Shown: positions 25,501 through 40,500 of the stretch, in pieces
Layout of the letters: each line of letters begins with the position of its first letter
How positions within the stretch are numbered: position 1 is the first letter of the stretch
NCBI GenBank assembly: GCA_964036275.1
Contig: OZ038433.1
Location: 33,947,336 to 34,011,335 of the forward strand
Length of the DNA stretch: 64,000 nucleotides
Direction: 5' to 3'
From: Litoditis marina
Lineage: Eukaryota > Nematoda > Chromadorea > Rhabditida > Rhabditidae
Notes under the pieces: generated by a model
The model's input: only the letters and a program-made list of their open reading frames with translations
What the model was told of the DNA's origin: nothing
Databases searched by the model: none
Made by a program: the position numbers and the translations under genes

Positions 25501-28500
25501 TCACTTTTTTGTTACAAATCCTTCGTGAAGAAGATGTTACATGTATCCTACCAATCAATACTGATTGTTTGTGTAATATAGTTCGTTTCAACCATCGATA
25601 GTAGTCAGCCATGCTGGTCGAGCGCACCCTACATTGCAGGCAATTGATCTGGCAGCTTGCCAGTCTTTTCATTACAAATAAAATAACGAAAAGTGGTTAT
25701 TTTGAGATTTTTGCACATATTTTGTGCTCAAAAAGTTATCAAGTAATCGAAGAGTAATTAAAACAACTTCTTGTGCGATAAGATTAGCTTTGAAAAACGG
25801 TCAGAAAAGATGATAGGATATCACTGTTTTCAGTTTTTGCAATCATGGTCAGATGGCCGGTTGCTTGTGTGCGCCGTGCCACCTAGAAGAGCTGAGTTCG
25901 ATTCCCAGCTTATGCAGTATTTTGAGTAGGGTGGTCGCTGTTGGAAACTTTGGCAACTTTCCAGCACAATTACTCAGAACGATTGGCGCCATTTTTCTTC
26001 GATTGGCCAGCTACAAAAGCGAGAGAGTGTGCAGGTCAATGAGGCTGCAGACATCTGGGTCTCTCTGACCTGCACACTCTCTCGCTCAGCCAATATAAAA
26101 GTGGCTGGCCAATTGGCTGGGAATTGTCTGAGTAACTCCGCCCACTAAAATGTACTGTAACTGGCTTATATCGATGGTTGAAACGAACTATACTTCAACC
26201 TTATTTCCACCATACGTTTCATTTCACTCACCTGCTGCTGTTGTCATTGGAGAGTTGTTGGGAAGATCTGAACAAAAGTTATAATTTACATCTTGTTTAC
26301 AAAAGGAACAACATGTTCCAAAAGGAAATTCTTCAGAGCTCACGAGGTGTAGTACATGAATGACACAACTGGCAACACTAATCAATATAGTCATTCATAA
26401 TATGATCCGCTCCTTTGGATAAGCCATCGTTCGAACTGAATATATTATAATCAGCTCAAACGATGGATTATCCAACTATGTAAACACTTTGACGTTTGAG
26501 GCCCTAATTAACTGAACAATGTAATGAAGTCCTATTTCTACGTTTCAGTAGTAATTGAATGTCATGTCTATATGTGGAATGTAGTATGTCCAATAATGTT
26601 TTCGTGCGTCCTGAACCTACTCACACTTCTCACAGTAGGTTCCATAGTAGCCGTTGTCACACACGCATACTCCGTATGAGGTGGATCCTCCGTTCTGACA
26701 TCTCGGTTGGTCGCAGTAGTTCCCGATGTGGTTCATGTCGCACTGACATTCACCGAACGTGTTTCGGGTGCCGCTCACACATGTTACGTCGTCATCTATA
26801 GAATCATCAATACACAATTTACCAGTGGCCGTGAGATCAAGAATAGTCCATTTCATTCCCAGACCACAAAAATATGACTTCAAGAGTTGTAGTCATTTCA
26901 AGTTACATGTCCGCATATCCGAATAAGAACGTTCAAGAATACACATGTATCGTCGTCATCTGTATATTCATCAACACACAATTGATCAGTGGCCGTAAGG
27001 TTGAGAATATTAGATTTCATTCCTACTCAGACCACAACAGTTTGAATACGAAAGTTGTAGTGCTTTCAAGTTACGTATCCGCATATCCAAATTAGAAATT
27101 TCCCGAATATTTTCGACTAGTGGACTACGCATTAGCACGCAGTCGTTAGTAACTGGTATGTGATACATGGGAGTGTTGGTAGGAAGAATGCGGCTTATAG
27201 CCAAGTAAGCTACTTGAGCAAATTTGGAATGAACTAGTGTGGGGCAAAAAGAACGTTAGTTCATCGAAATTTCAGCAAAAATAGCAAACAGAAATTAGAT
27301 TTCTAATGGTTTTCACGAACCTTACTTTTTTACTTGTTTTTTTGACACATTTTATATTTCCATACTCAACAGAGGGAAAAGGTGCAAACAGCTGGTTGCG
27401 TTGAAAACAGTTATTCTCGGTTTACCTGCTTTCGTTGTGAAGAAAAAGGTTCTCTGCCAGGTGACGCCACTTTTATCTGTACCGTATACCACATATTTCT
27501 GATACGCGGTTTTGTCCACCTGGAACAATTAGATGTGTTGTTGAATGAGCTGTACGATACTTCTACCCACTTCCATTTTTACTTTTTTGCTGTTTCTCAA
27601 ACAGATCTGGAATTTGAGCTGTTGACCGGATTTCGTTCGGTGATTTAATGTCTTTGTTTGATTAGGCTAGCACGGTAGAAACGCCTCGCGAGCCACAAGC
27701 TATCACCTCATGAACCATATCTAATTTTTGCTAAAGTTGTTTTTCTTTCCAACAATAAATAAAATTCCACAACGAGAGTGTTCCAATAGCTCACGCAATG
27801 CATTTATCGATTGAGAGATCACAAGTGAGTCGATACGTGTACCAATATTATCATTGCCTGAACATTTGTAAATTGACTGTTGAATTTATTGTACATGATA
27901 ACATGTTTGGAAGTAATAGTCCATCAACTTTAATAATACAATCACATTTACATTTTGCTTTTTTGATGGAATAACTAACCGTCCATGCATCGGATACAAA
28001 TTGATAGGAGCAGCCGAGTACATCTCTGGGGTTGACGGCGACTGTCAGCAACGGCGTGGTGTTCCACGGATCGTCGTAGTCGGTCTCAGAGATCTCCACT
28101 CGGGACACACTCTGTCCGAATTGTCCGTGCGCACTGTCCGCCAGACGGATGGTCATATACGCACTTTTGTTGCCGGCTGAAAAAAAACAATCACACACAG
28201 TCTAGTAAAGTTATCAGAATAGTCAGAATATATAAAAACGAGCTAAAAGATTGCTACCATACTCATACGTACTTTTTTTATCGGCGAACTCGGAGAATAG
28301 GAATTCTTTAGGGAAATCGGAGTTTTGGTCCGAAGTGAATCCAGGTAGAATTTTGAGTGGCGTCTTTGCTCGAGCCTGTAATACGCCCTCGTTATTGAGA
28401 TTCAAACGATACTGGATTCTCTTTCTGAAAAACATATGAAAAATGAACATTGGAAAATCGGTTCTGTATGTAGACTCCGAGATTGGAACATTCAAGTACT

Positions 28501-31500
28501 ACGGAGTTATGTCCATCTTGAGCCCGTTCGACAGTGAGTAGTGTTCAAAACAGTTCCAATCAAGCTTGGAGAGATAGTTATTGCCAAAAAGTTACACTAA
28601 CCTTACTATTTTCGCACAATACGAACTGTTCGAGAAAGGTAGTAAGTTATTACGTAGGTTTCCTTTGATCGTCAGTTTAACTATTCATTCATATTATTAT
28701 TATTATTATTGTTATCAAGATTATTTTCATTATGACGTCTCTATACCTTGAATCTTGGTTACCTGGAAATAACAGCTGCTACTGGTAGTAGTAACAATGA
28801 CTTTCCACTGCCCACTTGGGGCTTGTACCGTAACAGGATCTGTCAATTGAAGTATTTATCTTGAATCATTGAACAGATTCAGGTTCACAAGATTTTCAAA
28901 CAATTTCAACTGTCAGGTAAAACAAATGGAAAGTGGAAGGCAAGTTAACCTTTTCTCATAAATTAGAAACGTGTTTTAGAAATTTAGAAATTTTTTTGGA
29001 AAAAATTGGAAAAAATAAATTTGAGTGAACTATTCCTGACACGTTAGCGATCTGAACACCATGTTCTTAGAAAGCTCATGAACTACAGTCGTCGCCAACG
29101 GAAAGGCGGGAGGGTACTGTTTATCTCACTTTCCGCTGTGTAAGCACACATGTATTCGATTCCAAAGCTTGCCAATTACCTGCTCTGATAGCGCAGTGGT
29201 TAGCGCACTGTCACGAATAGTTTGCTCGCGGTTTCAATTCTGGCGAGCGACAGAAATTTATATATTTGGCACTCACTATAACTGTTATGTTATACTTTAG
29301 CAATGGATACAATCTCGGCGGTAGTTTATAATATGTTTTTAATAAGAGGATTTCTATGACACGTCTGCCAGATAACCATCGCGCTCCCATTCCGTGACTT
29401 CACTTTGCAAATGAGTTTTGATTTGAATAAAAATTTAAGAAACTTACCGATTGTCACTATCAATGCTGCCGAATCAGCAAACAAAGTTCTGCTAGGGGAA
29501 AGGGGTACCACGTTTCCTGAAAACATTTTTGTACTCCGATTCAAGAACTTATAAATAAGATGGATGAAATATAGTGATGAATACTCTGATTCACCACCAA
29601 AACTACACCTAGTTTTGTTCTTCTTGTGATATTTTTTTGCCAAATGGAACTGACAATAATTCTGATCTAAACCGACACTGGCTTATTATTTTATATATGT
29701 TGCTCTTTGTTTTATTGCTATGTTTCTCTCATCAACGAGAAACAAGTTTTTTGACTGAGTACGAACAATGTTATAAGAGAAATCCTTACAATTGATAGAA
29801 AAATAGGTACCTAGTCCATCGAACATTTGAACACTGTTGGCTGCCGATACTCCAAAGCCAGTGATGTCAAAGACAAGAGTTTGAACGGTCGACTCGACGT
29901 TGAAGAGGAATGTTGCACCGGCACTACAATTCTGCAAGAACACGATAGTGAGGCCCACATTGTATAACAGCGTTCAACTTCGAACGGAGGTGTTTCAAGT
30001 AATTATTAAGTTTATTATCTCTTCAAGTATTCTTCGTAATCGCAATCAGGGATTATGTCATGTTCCAGATTTTCAAGCTTAGCAAATCTTATCGCCGCCT
30101 GTCAGTAGTGTGAGAACAAATTGATAGGCCTCATCAAACTGTTATGGACAGCATACGGTTCATTTGGTAGGGGCGGGATTTGGCGAGCGGCCCGCTCGTC
30201 TGGGTTTCTTTGATCTACACACTGTCTCATTTGCTGAATCAACGATCGCTCGCCCCGCCTTTCTCATTTCATTCAGCCTTTAGCCCATTTTTTTTTTGGT
30301 AAAATGAACACTATGCACTTGTGTTCAACAAATGAAGTTGTTATTTAACATTTTGAATGAATACCTTGGAAGCGTCATCGTGAATGAGAGCATTTTCCGT
30401 CAGTGCTGACACCATTGCGTCGTTCAGCTGTAACACCAGATAGATCACGTAAAAACAGAAAAGTTTTAAACCAATTTACTAAACTTATTTTTCTACTGTA
30501 GACGACCCTCAAACTCGTTGCACGACTCAATTACATGAAATTTATCGAAGAAGCCTGGAGCAGAATGTCATTCCGCCATAGATATTCCTTTATCGTATGA
30601 CCTTTACAATGTGTTAGTTGTATAACTGTTTAGATCTGAACAAAAATAGAGAAAAGGAAGGTTAATACTCATTCTCATTAACTCACCGAGGCTACACTCA
30701 TGGCGGTGATCGGTAGAATTCTACCCCTTGACTGACGTGCGGGAACCGCCATCATGTAGCCAGGTTGCACTAGAGGCGAGTCGTTGGGTGTGTAAATGAC
30801 GTTGACCTAAACAATATCAATCAAGTGTAGGATAAAAAAGGCAACACATTTTCTCGAGATAAAAACAACATCTCACATCAAACAACAAGATAGACGACAT
30901 CAGTGATCGTAAACAAATGTGCGATATTGTAGATTATAGATTTTAGGGTGCGTTCGTTCCAACGAAGGGATGTAAGTTGTTTGTTGTTCTACACCGCCGT
31001 GTTTGTAGTTTGATCTCATCTAATCTTGGTCAAAATTTTAAAATACAATAATGAAACTACAACAAATAATGTAGCTCCTTTTAGTTTAGAATCACAGATG
31101 CAAGAGTGAATTACGAGCCTGTGTAGGGTATGATTCGCGGCGAGCCGTTAGAGTACGAAAACACAAACAAACATAACTTAAAATTCTATGAAAACACGGT
31201 TTTGTGAAAGTTTTTCTCTGTTAGCAGTCAAATATGAAGTAACCTGTGTTCCGGGTTGCTGTTCTGAGAGAGATGTGAGGACATTGTATGAGGACTTAGT
31301 GGAAGCTCCAGTGAAAAGGAACATTATTGTTGGAGGATCCAGATTGAGTTTGTAGGCCTGAAGCGGGACAGTTCAATACAAATGAAGTTTACAACTGATA
31401 TGTATTTCATATTTCCTTGTGGGACGGAAATTAATAAACAGCGACAAGAGAAAAATATGTCTATCTACACACTACTAATGTGTGAGTATACACGTGCTCT

Positions 31501-34500
31501 GACGTTATTTGAGAAAAGTGTGTACCATTCATTGGAAATATCGTGTGAACAATAAGATAACAGAGGCTAATAACCTCAAGCAGTGCATCCCCAGATAGAA
31601 CGTAAGAGGCGACTCGGTCGGTGAACTTCTTCATTTGATTTTGGAACTTTTGGATGAAGAGTTGCGAATTCGAAGAGCTCACAACGTCCACCACATCTGT
31701 AAAGGTAATACTTTTCTGAATAATGCACGTTCAAGAACTGATTCGTGGGGTTAAACGCTAATGCCTGTACTAGAAAGGGTACAAAACGGTCCTCGATATG
31801 GCAACAACACTCTGCTTCTCTGCTGTGTCTCTGGATCAAACAACAGCTCAGATTCAGTTCTTGTATTCAGATGAAACAATATTACATGAGCCTTTTTTTA
31901 AATCATCAGTCGGTTTCATTTTATGAATATTTCATGCCTGTTCATATTGATAATTGATAAGACAACCACTTTTATTGTTACATAAATTAAGGATAGATTG
32001 CAATTTGGAACGATACCTTTGTCGTCATAAACCACGAGCGTATACTGATTTGGAGTGAAATCAACCAAGAAACTTTGTGCCACAAATTGTTCGATGAACT
32101 GAGACACAAGTATGTTGGTCAAGGCCTGATTTTTGTTGATATTCATCACGAATGTGATCTGAAACATGAATGTTTACGAAACATTTTATAACATACACCA
32201 GGTTTTAAACAGCTTTCCTGTATTTGTATAGCGTGTGGTACTCGTATAATCGGCAAACACTATATTTTGAATAAACTATCTGGTAAAGTAAGTATGCAAT
32301 TGTAAAGCATGTTGATGCTGCCACTCGATTGAACTCAGTCCTTCAGCTGCAAAAAAGATTACTTTCAGAGAAAACACTCAGAACCTGTTTGAAGTCTTGC
32401 GCGCGGACGTCTTGAGTCTCCATGTAGTCCCAGTCTTGGCATGTAACTGAAATTGTAATGGAAAACTGAAAATTGTAAATGAAATTACACGTTTTTCGTT
32501 GTATGGAATACAACATTTCCTAAAAAAAATGTTGAGAGAAAAATCGAACTAGCGACATCGTTAAAATCAGTGGTGTATTCTGATTTCTATTACAAATGAA
32601 TATTTTAGGTCTCAAGTTTCTCAATAATTTTCCACAACAAAAACAGTTGCCGTACTCGAACAACATGTAGAGTTTTATTGCTCAGCGTTGTTTCGTATGC
32701 TATAAACTGTACATTTTGCTTTTCGTAGACATCTGCCTAGAGGTTACACCCCACTGTTGTCTGAGCTGCTCACCATATTGACACTGTGGTCCCGTATACG
32801 AAGTGCCACATTGACATCCGAAGTTGGTTGGTGTTCCGCCATTTACACAAACTGACGTCTCACAGTATGGTCCGGTGTAGCCAGCAGCACAGTGGCACGA
32901 ACCGCCACCAGCCGACGAAGGCACTGAAAACTCCTTTCCGCTTAATCTGAACTGAGTACAAAAATCTAGAACAAATATTAATTTTACAAGTTTAAAAACC
33001 ACGATATTTTCAATGAGAAAGCAAATAAACCTACGATATGTGCCGCCGTTCAAACATTGTGAAGAATACAAATAGCAAAATGATCGTTCCGCTCGTTGTA
33101 TGGTTGTGTTACCAGATTGTACCATTATCTGCAAGAAAAAACTCGAACATACGAATTTGGAATCTAGGCCGTATGGATATAATTGTACTAAGTTTCACTC
33201 TGTCTTAACTTGTTCTTCACCACGATAGTATGAACACATATAAGTAAAATGAGTTGAACTAGGTGTAGGCTAATTGATTAGGTTATATCCCATGTTAAAG
33301 ATATTTCCCGGTAGCTAACTAAAAACGGCTCGTTTCATAACATTGATAAATGTATTATGTTTGTTCCTGATTTAAAAAAACACAACGTGGGTGAATATTA
33401 GGCGCCACAGTAAAGATGGCAAAGTTCTTAGTTAGTTAAAACTGAACACTGTCTCATTGAAAACTGCTATAGTAAACCTGGTTCTTGGTTCTTGTTTCTC
33501 TTCACTGTCTTCAAACAAGACACATATGAATGGAGGAATGTGTCCTATTTGCATCACAACCTACGTTCATAACAAATGACTCGAACGGCGTGGCGCAGAT
33601 AAACGGGTCCGGGAAGAAACTCTCGTAACGACAGGTGGATCTTCGTGTTAACGCAGTAGAACTAAAAAAAAAAACGATAAAGTAATGAACTTTCTGGAAC
33701 TATAACGAGACTCAATGATGAATAATTTCGTGAAAATGAATCTACAAAATGAAGATTTTTTTTCTATAAACCCTTTTGAAACCAAAGGATCACACAGATG
33801 TTATACTCACCTGTACTTCATTACTCCTTGCTCGTCGTAGGCTTTGATGGTCACGGTCGGTGGGGTTTGCAGAACGGAAGAAAGATGGATTACAGGCGAG
33901 ACAGCAGACGCTTAAACTATTAGAATGAACGTGACAACTCCATTTATTAGCACTTCTGGAGATCAAAATAGTTGATCTATTTCTTTTAGTGGCATCCCTA
34001 CATAATGGCTCACGAAGGAACAAAAAGTTTTGTTGGAAATAATCCGTGTGCATCTCGAATAGTAAATAATACTCCAACATCGATTACTCAAATTGTAACT
34101 AATTTGGTAAGTTGAAACGAAAACTTTTTTTCTAAAGTAAGCTTCACAACTTTTTGTTGGTGAAGAATACTGCGAGGCCTTCATAGTAAGTGTTTCTGAG
34201 TGGTACTCTAAATCACTCCACGAGTAAAGAATATTACTGAACAATTTGTTGACAAGAATAGCTGATAATGGCTTGTGTTGCGTGGTTTACCGTAGAATGT
34301 AGTCTTGGCATAGCTGTCAGTAGATGGGTCGGGTGAGAATCGGAGAGTGGTGGCCAGACTTGTCTTTTCGACCACTCGAGTAACCAATTGACCTACTGCA
34401 CTTCCTTGAGCAGCCACAACTTGCAGAACATATCTGTAGAAATGATAGAACTTATGTAATTAAACTCTCATGAGATTATATTGATTAACATGCTACAACA

Positions 34501-37500
34501 CGGGAATTTCACGAGTAGCTCATGAGTTGTTCATGAGATTCTCATGAAAAAATGATATTAACTGCTCATGAGGTTGGGTAAATTGCTTCCCCGCATGATT
34601 TATTATAATTTATTTTTTTTCAATATGTTTTTTGCACACGACTATATAGTCATATTATGAGAAGAAACTGGAATATTTCCTTTTTTGACCTACCAAAAAA
34701 TCATTTTTTTCATTGTGGCAAATATTCTGATCAAACTAAAACAAACAAGGTGATTCCGAGTTTTTCTATGTATTGTCTGATACTTAAACTTTTGTTTACC
34801 AGTAGTTTAAAACTGGTGGATCGTTTGATTGGTTTCCCTTTTTATCCCCTTGGGATGGTTCTTCTATTAACACCATTTTAGTTTTCAAATCCGTGAAAAG
34901 TCGCACACTTACCCTTTCACATTCAGAAAACTTGGTTGAATGCTATACACACCCAAAAATGGCATGCTTATAGTGGACATCAGCGGTATGGTTCGTGTCG
35001 AATCATCATTATTCACCAGCGTAACACTAAACTGCTCGGTGACATCTGAAATAAGGAATTGAATGGAGGAATGCAACAGGAAGACGATAGTTTGTAGTGA
35101 ATGACATTGTCATTAAGTTTATTGTTGTTCATCTCTCGCGAGATTTGTTTTTCCTAAAAAAACTGAATGTTCAAGAATTGTATGAACACGGCAGGAAAAC
35201 ACACACACGGCAAAATGGGCTTTCGGGCAATGTACTACTGCCCACCACTCAGTTGAAGGAGAACAACGAGAAATGGGAGGCTGTTCTGAACACTAGAAGT
35301 TTGTAATTAGATCTAATACCAACCGCTGTTCACGAAAGCATAAACTGCTGCCGTTGGGTCTTCTACGACAAATGGTATCGATTGCGACACGTTGCTCTGC
35401 ATAGAAAGGGCCTCGTTCAGGTTCTCAACGTGGTGATGGGTTGAGCCATATCCGATGAACATCTGCAAAAGTCAGTAGATCTGACATGGAGCCCAACACT
35501 GGAACCAGCTTTGCGGTAGTAAGCTCCGTGGTCTGGACGAATCTTGAAAACCGTCGAATAACGTGGCACGTTGGTGCGATGAAAAGAGAAAATTCATATT
35601 CGACTGAATTCGCGGAAACTTATATTTACGGTTAGTCAATTGCACAGTCACGCGAAACATGTGATACCCAGCAGAACTGAGAAATGTACAATGACAAGGT
35701 GCGCGATGCCTCATTAGAATGCTAACTTTACGTTACTGTTCAATTCAATTCCAGTAAAGTGTAGCTATCGGCTAGCTCTTGGTTGTTGGCGTGTCTTTAA
35801 TTAATTTATTACGCATATGAACACGTGGAAAACATAAGATGAGAAGTGAGAGTCTGAGCCAATCTTGAAAAGAAATGTATTCATTTTTCACAATTGTGTT
35901 GTAAAAATAACTGTAATATATGATCCCCCTACCTGGGTAATGGGATCTCCGTTGTAGGCGCCGTGCTGGTTACACAGATTGACCGCGATTCCTCCGGTCT
36001 GCCGGGCCAGTTTCACGTAGACGGCAGCATTTTCTGCCGTCATACAGAGACCAGACATGTTGAACGGAGCCGTGATCACAATATTGATCTGGAGCTGTTT
36101 TTCGATGGCGTACACACTGAAACGCTACGTTATAAATGAACCTCAATCGTAAAGTTCGCAGAAGAATGCTCGAAATAAAAAAATTCATACGTCAATATGT
36201 GACTCATTCCGTTAGGCTTTCCTCTTGGTTTATTGTTCGTTCGTTTTGGAAACAGCAACCAATTGAGAACCTTCGGATTTTGGAATGCCGCCGCTCTGAT
36301 CAATGGCTGATTGATTAGTTTGTCCTGTATTTTGCAGTTACAAACGCACTATATGCGTTCAACTGCGGTTACTTGTACATGACTGAACGCACTATATGCG
36401 TTCAACTGCGGTTACTTGTACATGACTGAAAGAGCCCAAAAAATTGTTCAACTTTGTTTTTGTTCATTGAATACTCCAAAATTGCAATGAACTCACACTA
36501 TATCAGCCAGTCGGACATTGGTGCTCGAAGGCGTATCAACGAACAAGAAAATAGACGACTTGTCATTCTTGATTTGACGCATGGTGGAGTACAGAGCACT
36601 CAGAGAGTTTTGAGATTTTGCGTCCGAGGCCCTGAATGAATTACAATAATGAATCGGACTTGGCGGGGGACATGACGGAGATACACCCTATTGTAACGGC
36701 TTCTAAAGTTCGTCTAGAATGTTTTGGGTAGTCCTTCAGAAATAAAATCAATACATACACTGAACTGAACAATAAATTCTGACTTCAATCGAACAAATAC
36801 TCTCACACCCAACTCCTAATATTAAGGGTGGTTTCAGTTTATCGGTCATCAGCTCACACAACAGTACTACGATAAAAAAAACTCACGTGTATCCTACGAG
36901 ATCTGACGAAAGTTCTGTTTGAAAATCGGATGCGGATGAATAAGTGTTGGTAGAAACCACGGAAGTTTCTGTAAACACGAGGTTCTCACGAAAGAATATA
37001 AAGTCATAGGAAATAAGAATAACTTGCGAGTGTATGTATTTATCTTTCATTATGGTCAACGGATACTCATTAACGTTTTCTGATTATATTTATATGATTA
37101 TGACTACTAGATTTATATTTGTTTTGTTCTGCACTACTTCGAAGAAAGTATTTTCGTACATTTTAACTTTTCGAAATAAATTTGATGAAGAATGACTAAC
37201 CGTTCTGAATGACGGTATTGAACTTAGTGAGTACGTATTCATTGAACGCACTGGATCCCTGCATCAGGTTGAGCAGAATGTTTATTCCGCTGTTGATGTT
37301 TGAGTTCACCTGCAGAATTTATGAAATTCTTCGACGAAAATTCAAATGGGTTTGAGCAGCTCTTGGTGCCATAATGTAGACAGATTTTCGCAAATAGAAT
37401 CTATCGCAAAAGGGGTGATTGGCGGAATCAACATGAACCTATTCAATGTAGAAATCGTAGAAGTTTTTAGAGATTTTGCTCAACATCAGACTCCAACACA

Positions 37501-40500
37501 TCTATCGAACAGAAACGAAGTTCATCAGTTATCATGAACACATCGCTATAGTTGTGTTCAACTAAAACGCACCGGGAACAAACAACAAACACAACCGAGA
37601 AGGATAACATATACCGTGGTTTTTGAAAATCACCCCTATAACACATCATCACCCATGGCTTGATCCCCATCTGATCAAGTAGTTGCCAACTCCCTATGTA
37701 CAAACATAGTGTTGATTTTTGTAGATGACCCCTTGGTTAACACGTACGTACCTGTGCCTGCGACATGGAGTTCTGTAGAACAAGGGCCAGCGTGCGGTTG
37801 GACGTGTCGAAGTTGTCTCCAGACTGTGTCCGACATGTCACTGAAAGTGAATGTCAATGAAATTTAAAATTGGCCTACCTAACATTGTTTTTTACCATTG
37901 TATTTTTAGTTCTGTTAATGTATCCAGAACCATAATATAAACGAAAACCTTATCCATTCGAATCTGTATCAACAGAAGTGACTACACAATGATGCCGCAA
38001 ACCTGGTGGCTGCGTTCGGTTAAGTGCGAAGTTAGCATAAATGAGATGATTGATAGTAATCACATTCATTAACAATTGTCGATAGCATATAATAGACGAT
38101 CCAGTAACTCACGTATAGCGCAGAAATCTCCCGAATACCCGAACGGACATATGCAGAGTCCTCTGCCGTTGCCTGGGAATTTGTCCGGTGTGCCACCGTT
38201 TTGACAAGCTGGCGTTCCACAGTTGATTCCTGATGTTTCGATTCAAATTACAATCCACAATCTGATTGTCTAATCAGTAGACACATACCTATTGGAGGTT
38301 TTCAGATTTGATCAACCCTGTCTAATTGTAATTGTGAGTTACAAAACTCAGCAGCTTGGTATTGTCATTATTTAATTGTATTAAGACCTGGGCGATATAA
38401 AATCGCAATGAAATGTCCCAGGTTAGAAAAGACGCAGGTCGGGTAGTGCTGATAGCGCATTTAACAATATTGGGAATCTTAGACGTTCAAACAAGATGCT
38501 TACCGGTATAGGAAGAGGTACATCTACAAGTGCGAGCTCCAGCTTTCGTTCCTCCGTTTAGACAGTTGAATGGAACTGGGTCGTGATGATCTGGAACATA
38601 CAGTTATCAAACAGCCTAAAATAATGTCTTTTTCTCCATTCACAATGATTAGAACAATGCAAGGAAAAAGCGTCAATTGTTGAGGTAGGTAAAAAACAAA
38701 GTGAAAGGAAGAAAGTGAAAAAAAACAAAGTGAAAAGTGGATACATTCGAAAAAACTCACAAAGCCCATATTGTTCAAGAGTTGTTCAATAAGTCAGAGA
38801 ATAGAAAAGAAGAAATACATAGAAAGAAACTGTTCGACTTCATTCTGTATCTAACCTAGAACTCCGCAGAATCCAGGAACCACTCGCTGAGCATGTTGAC
38901 CTCCAGCCAGTGTGAACTTGAAGAGATGTCTGGAAAAGAAAAAGATGTCAGCAGGATTCTTTTGATGATGCTCACATATGAAAGCAACGTAGAGCTGATC
39001 ACTGAAACCGTTCACCAGTCGAACTGAGTGTATACAGTAATCACTGTTTTCCAATGAACATTGATTACAGTATGTTTCCTGCCTGTAGACTGTAGATTAT
39101 TTCTAATTCTGCCCATACACCTTTTCCAGTTGTTTACGGATTTTATCATTCATTTCTATTTTTATACTCTTTTGCTTGTTTTTTCCAGTATCACAAAGTG
39201 TTGTCTTCCTTTTTGTTCAAGGGGTTTTACTTACCCATATGGTCCAGGAGTGCATGCTGCTCCTCGTGCGGGATATAACAAAGGGAACGAACACTCGGTC
39301 GGTCTCGTCTGTGATGCCAATGCTCCACTGATGGTAGTGCCCGTAGTCAGGTCAAAAGTGGAGAGCAAAGCCGTTCCGTTGAAACCAATTATAACCGCCG
39401 TCGATACTTCATTTGTGAGCTCTGAATGCAATTCATTTGGACATTTAGATTATGCTCAATGAACCATTTGAGTACTATGCGATGTTTATGAAATAACAAT
39501 GATTCTGTTCTGGTGTTGCTCTATAATAATAATAATTGTGAAATATCACCCATTAAGTCATTAACATAATAAAGATTTGTTTTCGAACCCCTCCTCGAAA
39601 CCTTCGTTCAATCAATATTCGAGCCCGGTCAAAGGAACTATAGTTCACACCATTCCTACTGAGACTCCTACAGTAACCTTACAAGCTTTCCGAAGACTGT
39701 TGTGAAGCTGAAAATTGAGTTCATCAAGAATCCACTCGTATATTTACTGTCCCTGAGTACGAGAATGAGGTGCGAAAATCGTCCACCTTTCCGATCACAA
39801 GTGAGTGAGGAAAACGGCTTGGAAGTTTCGAAATCCTACTGTAGGAGTCTCAGTAGGAATGGAAAAGACTATAACACAAATGCACTCTGATTCGTCAATC
39901 TATGTGCTTTTACAGTAATCCGGCATATAATTAGGAGGCTTTTTCTAATAAATAATTCATTATTTCAGTTTCAAACTCTCAGAGTTTGTAGTAGTAAAAA
40001 GCAGAATACAGTTCCAAAATTTGGAGAAACTACAGAAACTCCAGCATACACACTTTGACTTGGAAGTGTGAGCATATTACTGTAGAGGTTTGAAACGAAC
40101 TATATATTGTAAAACGTACAATTGTAGAAAGTTTGAACATGAACAAAATGGTCCACCTGCATTGCTGGAGTCTGAGCCGACGTCGATGTCGGGGTTACTG
40201 TCATAAGCGACGATGGCAGTGTCAATGGATTGCACGAAAATGCGACAGGACCAAGCGGTTCCCCCGTTGAACGTCAGCGATGGAACTATGGAGGTCCAGC
40301 CGCGGATCAACTGAAAGTTAACAACATGAGCAATCCATATAATCCTGAAAACCCAAAATCACAACGAGGAAGAAGTTCGTAGTTTATGCGTGATACATCA
40401 TAATATTTGCAGAATCATTCGTATTGCTCTTCGTTGTATCAACCACTTGAAATTATAGAAAAATTGTATGATTCGTTAAGGGCCTGATAGGAGGGTTCGT

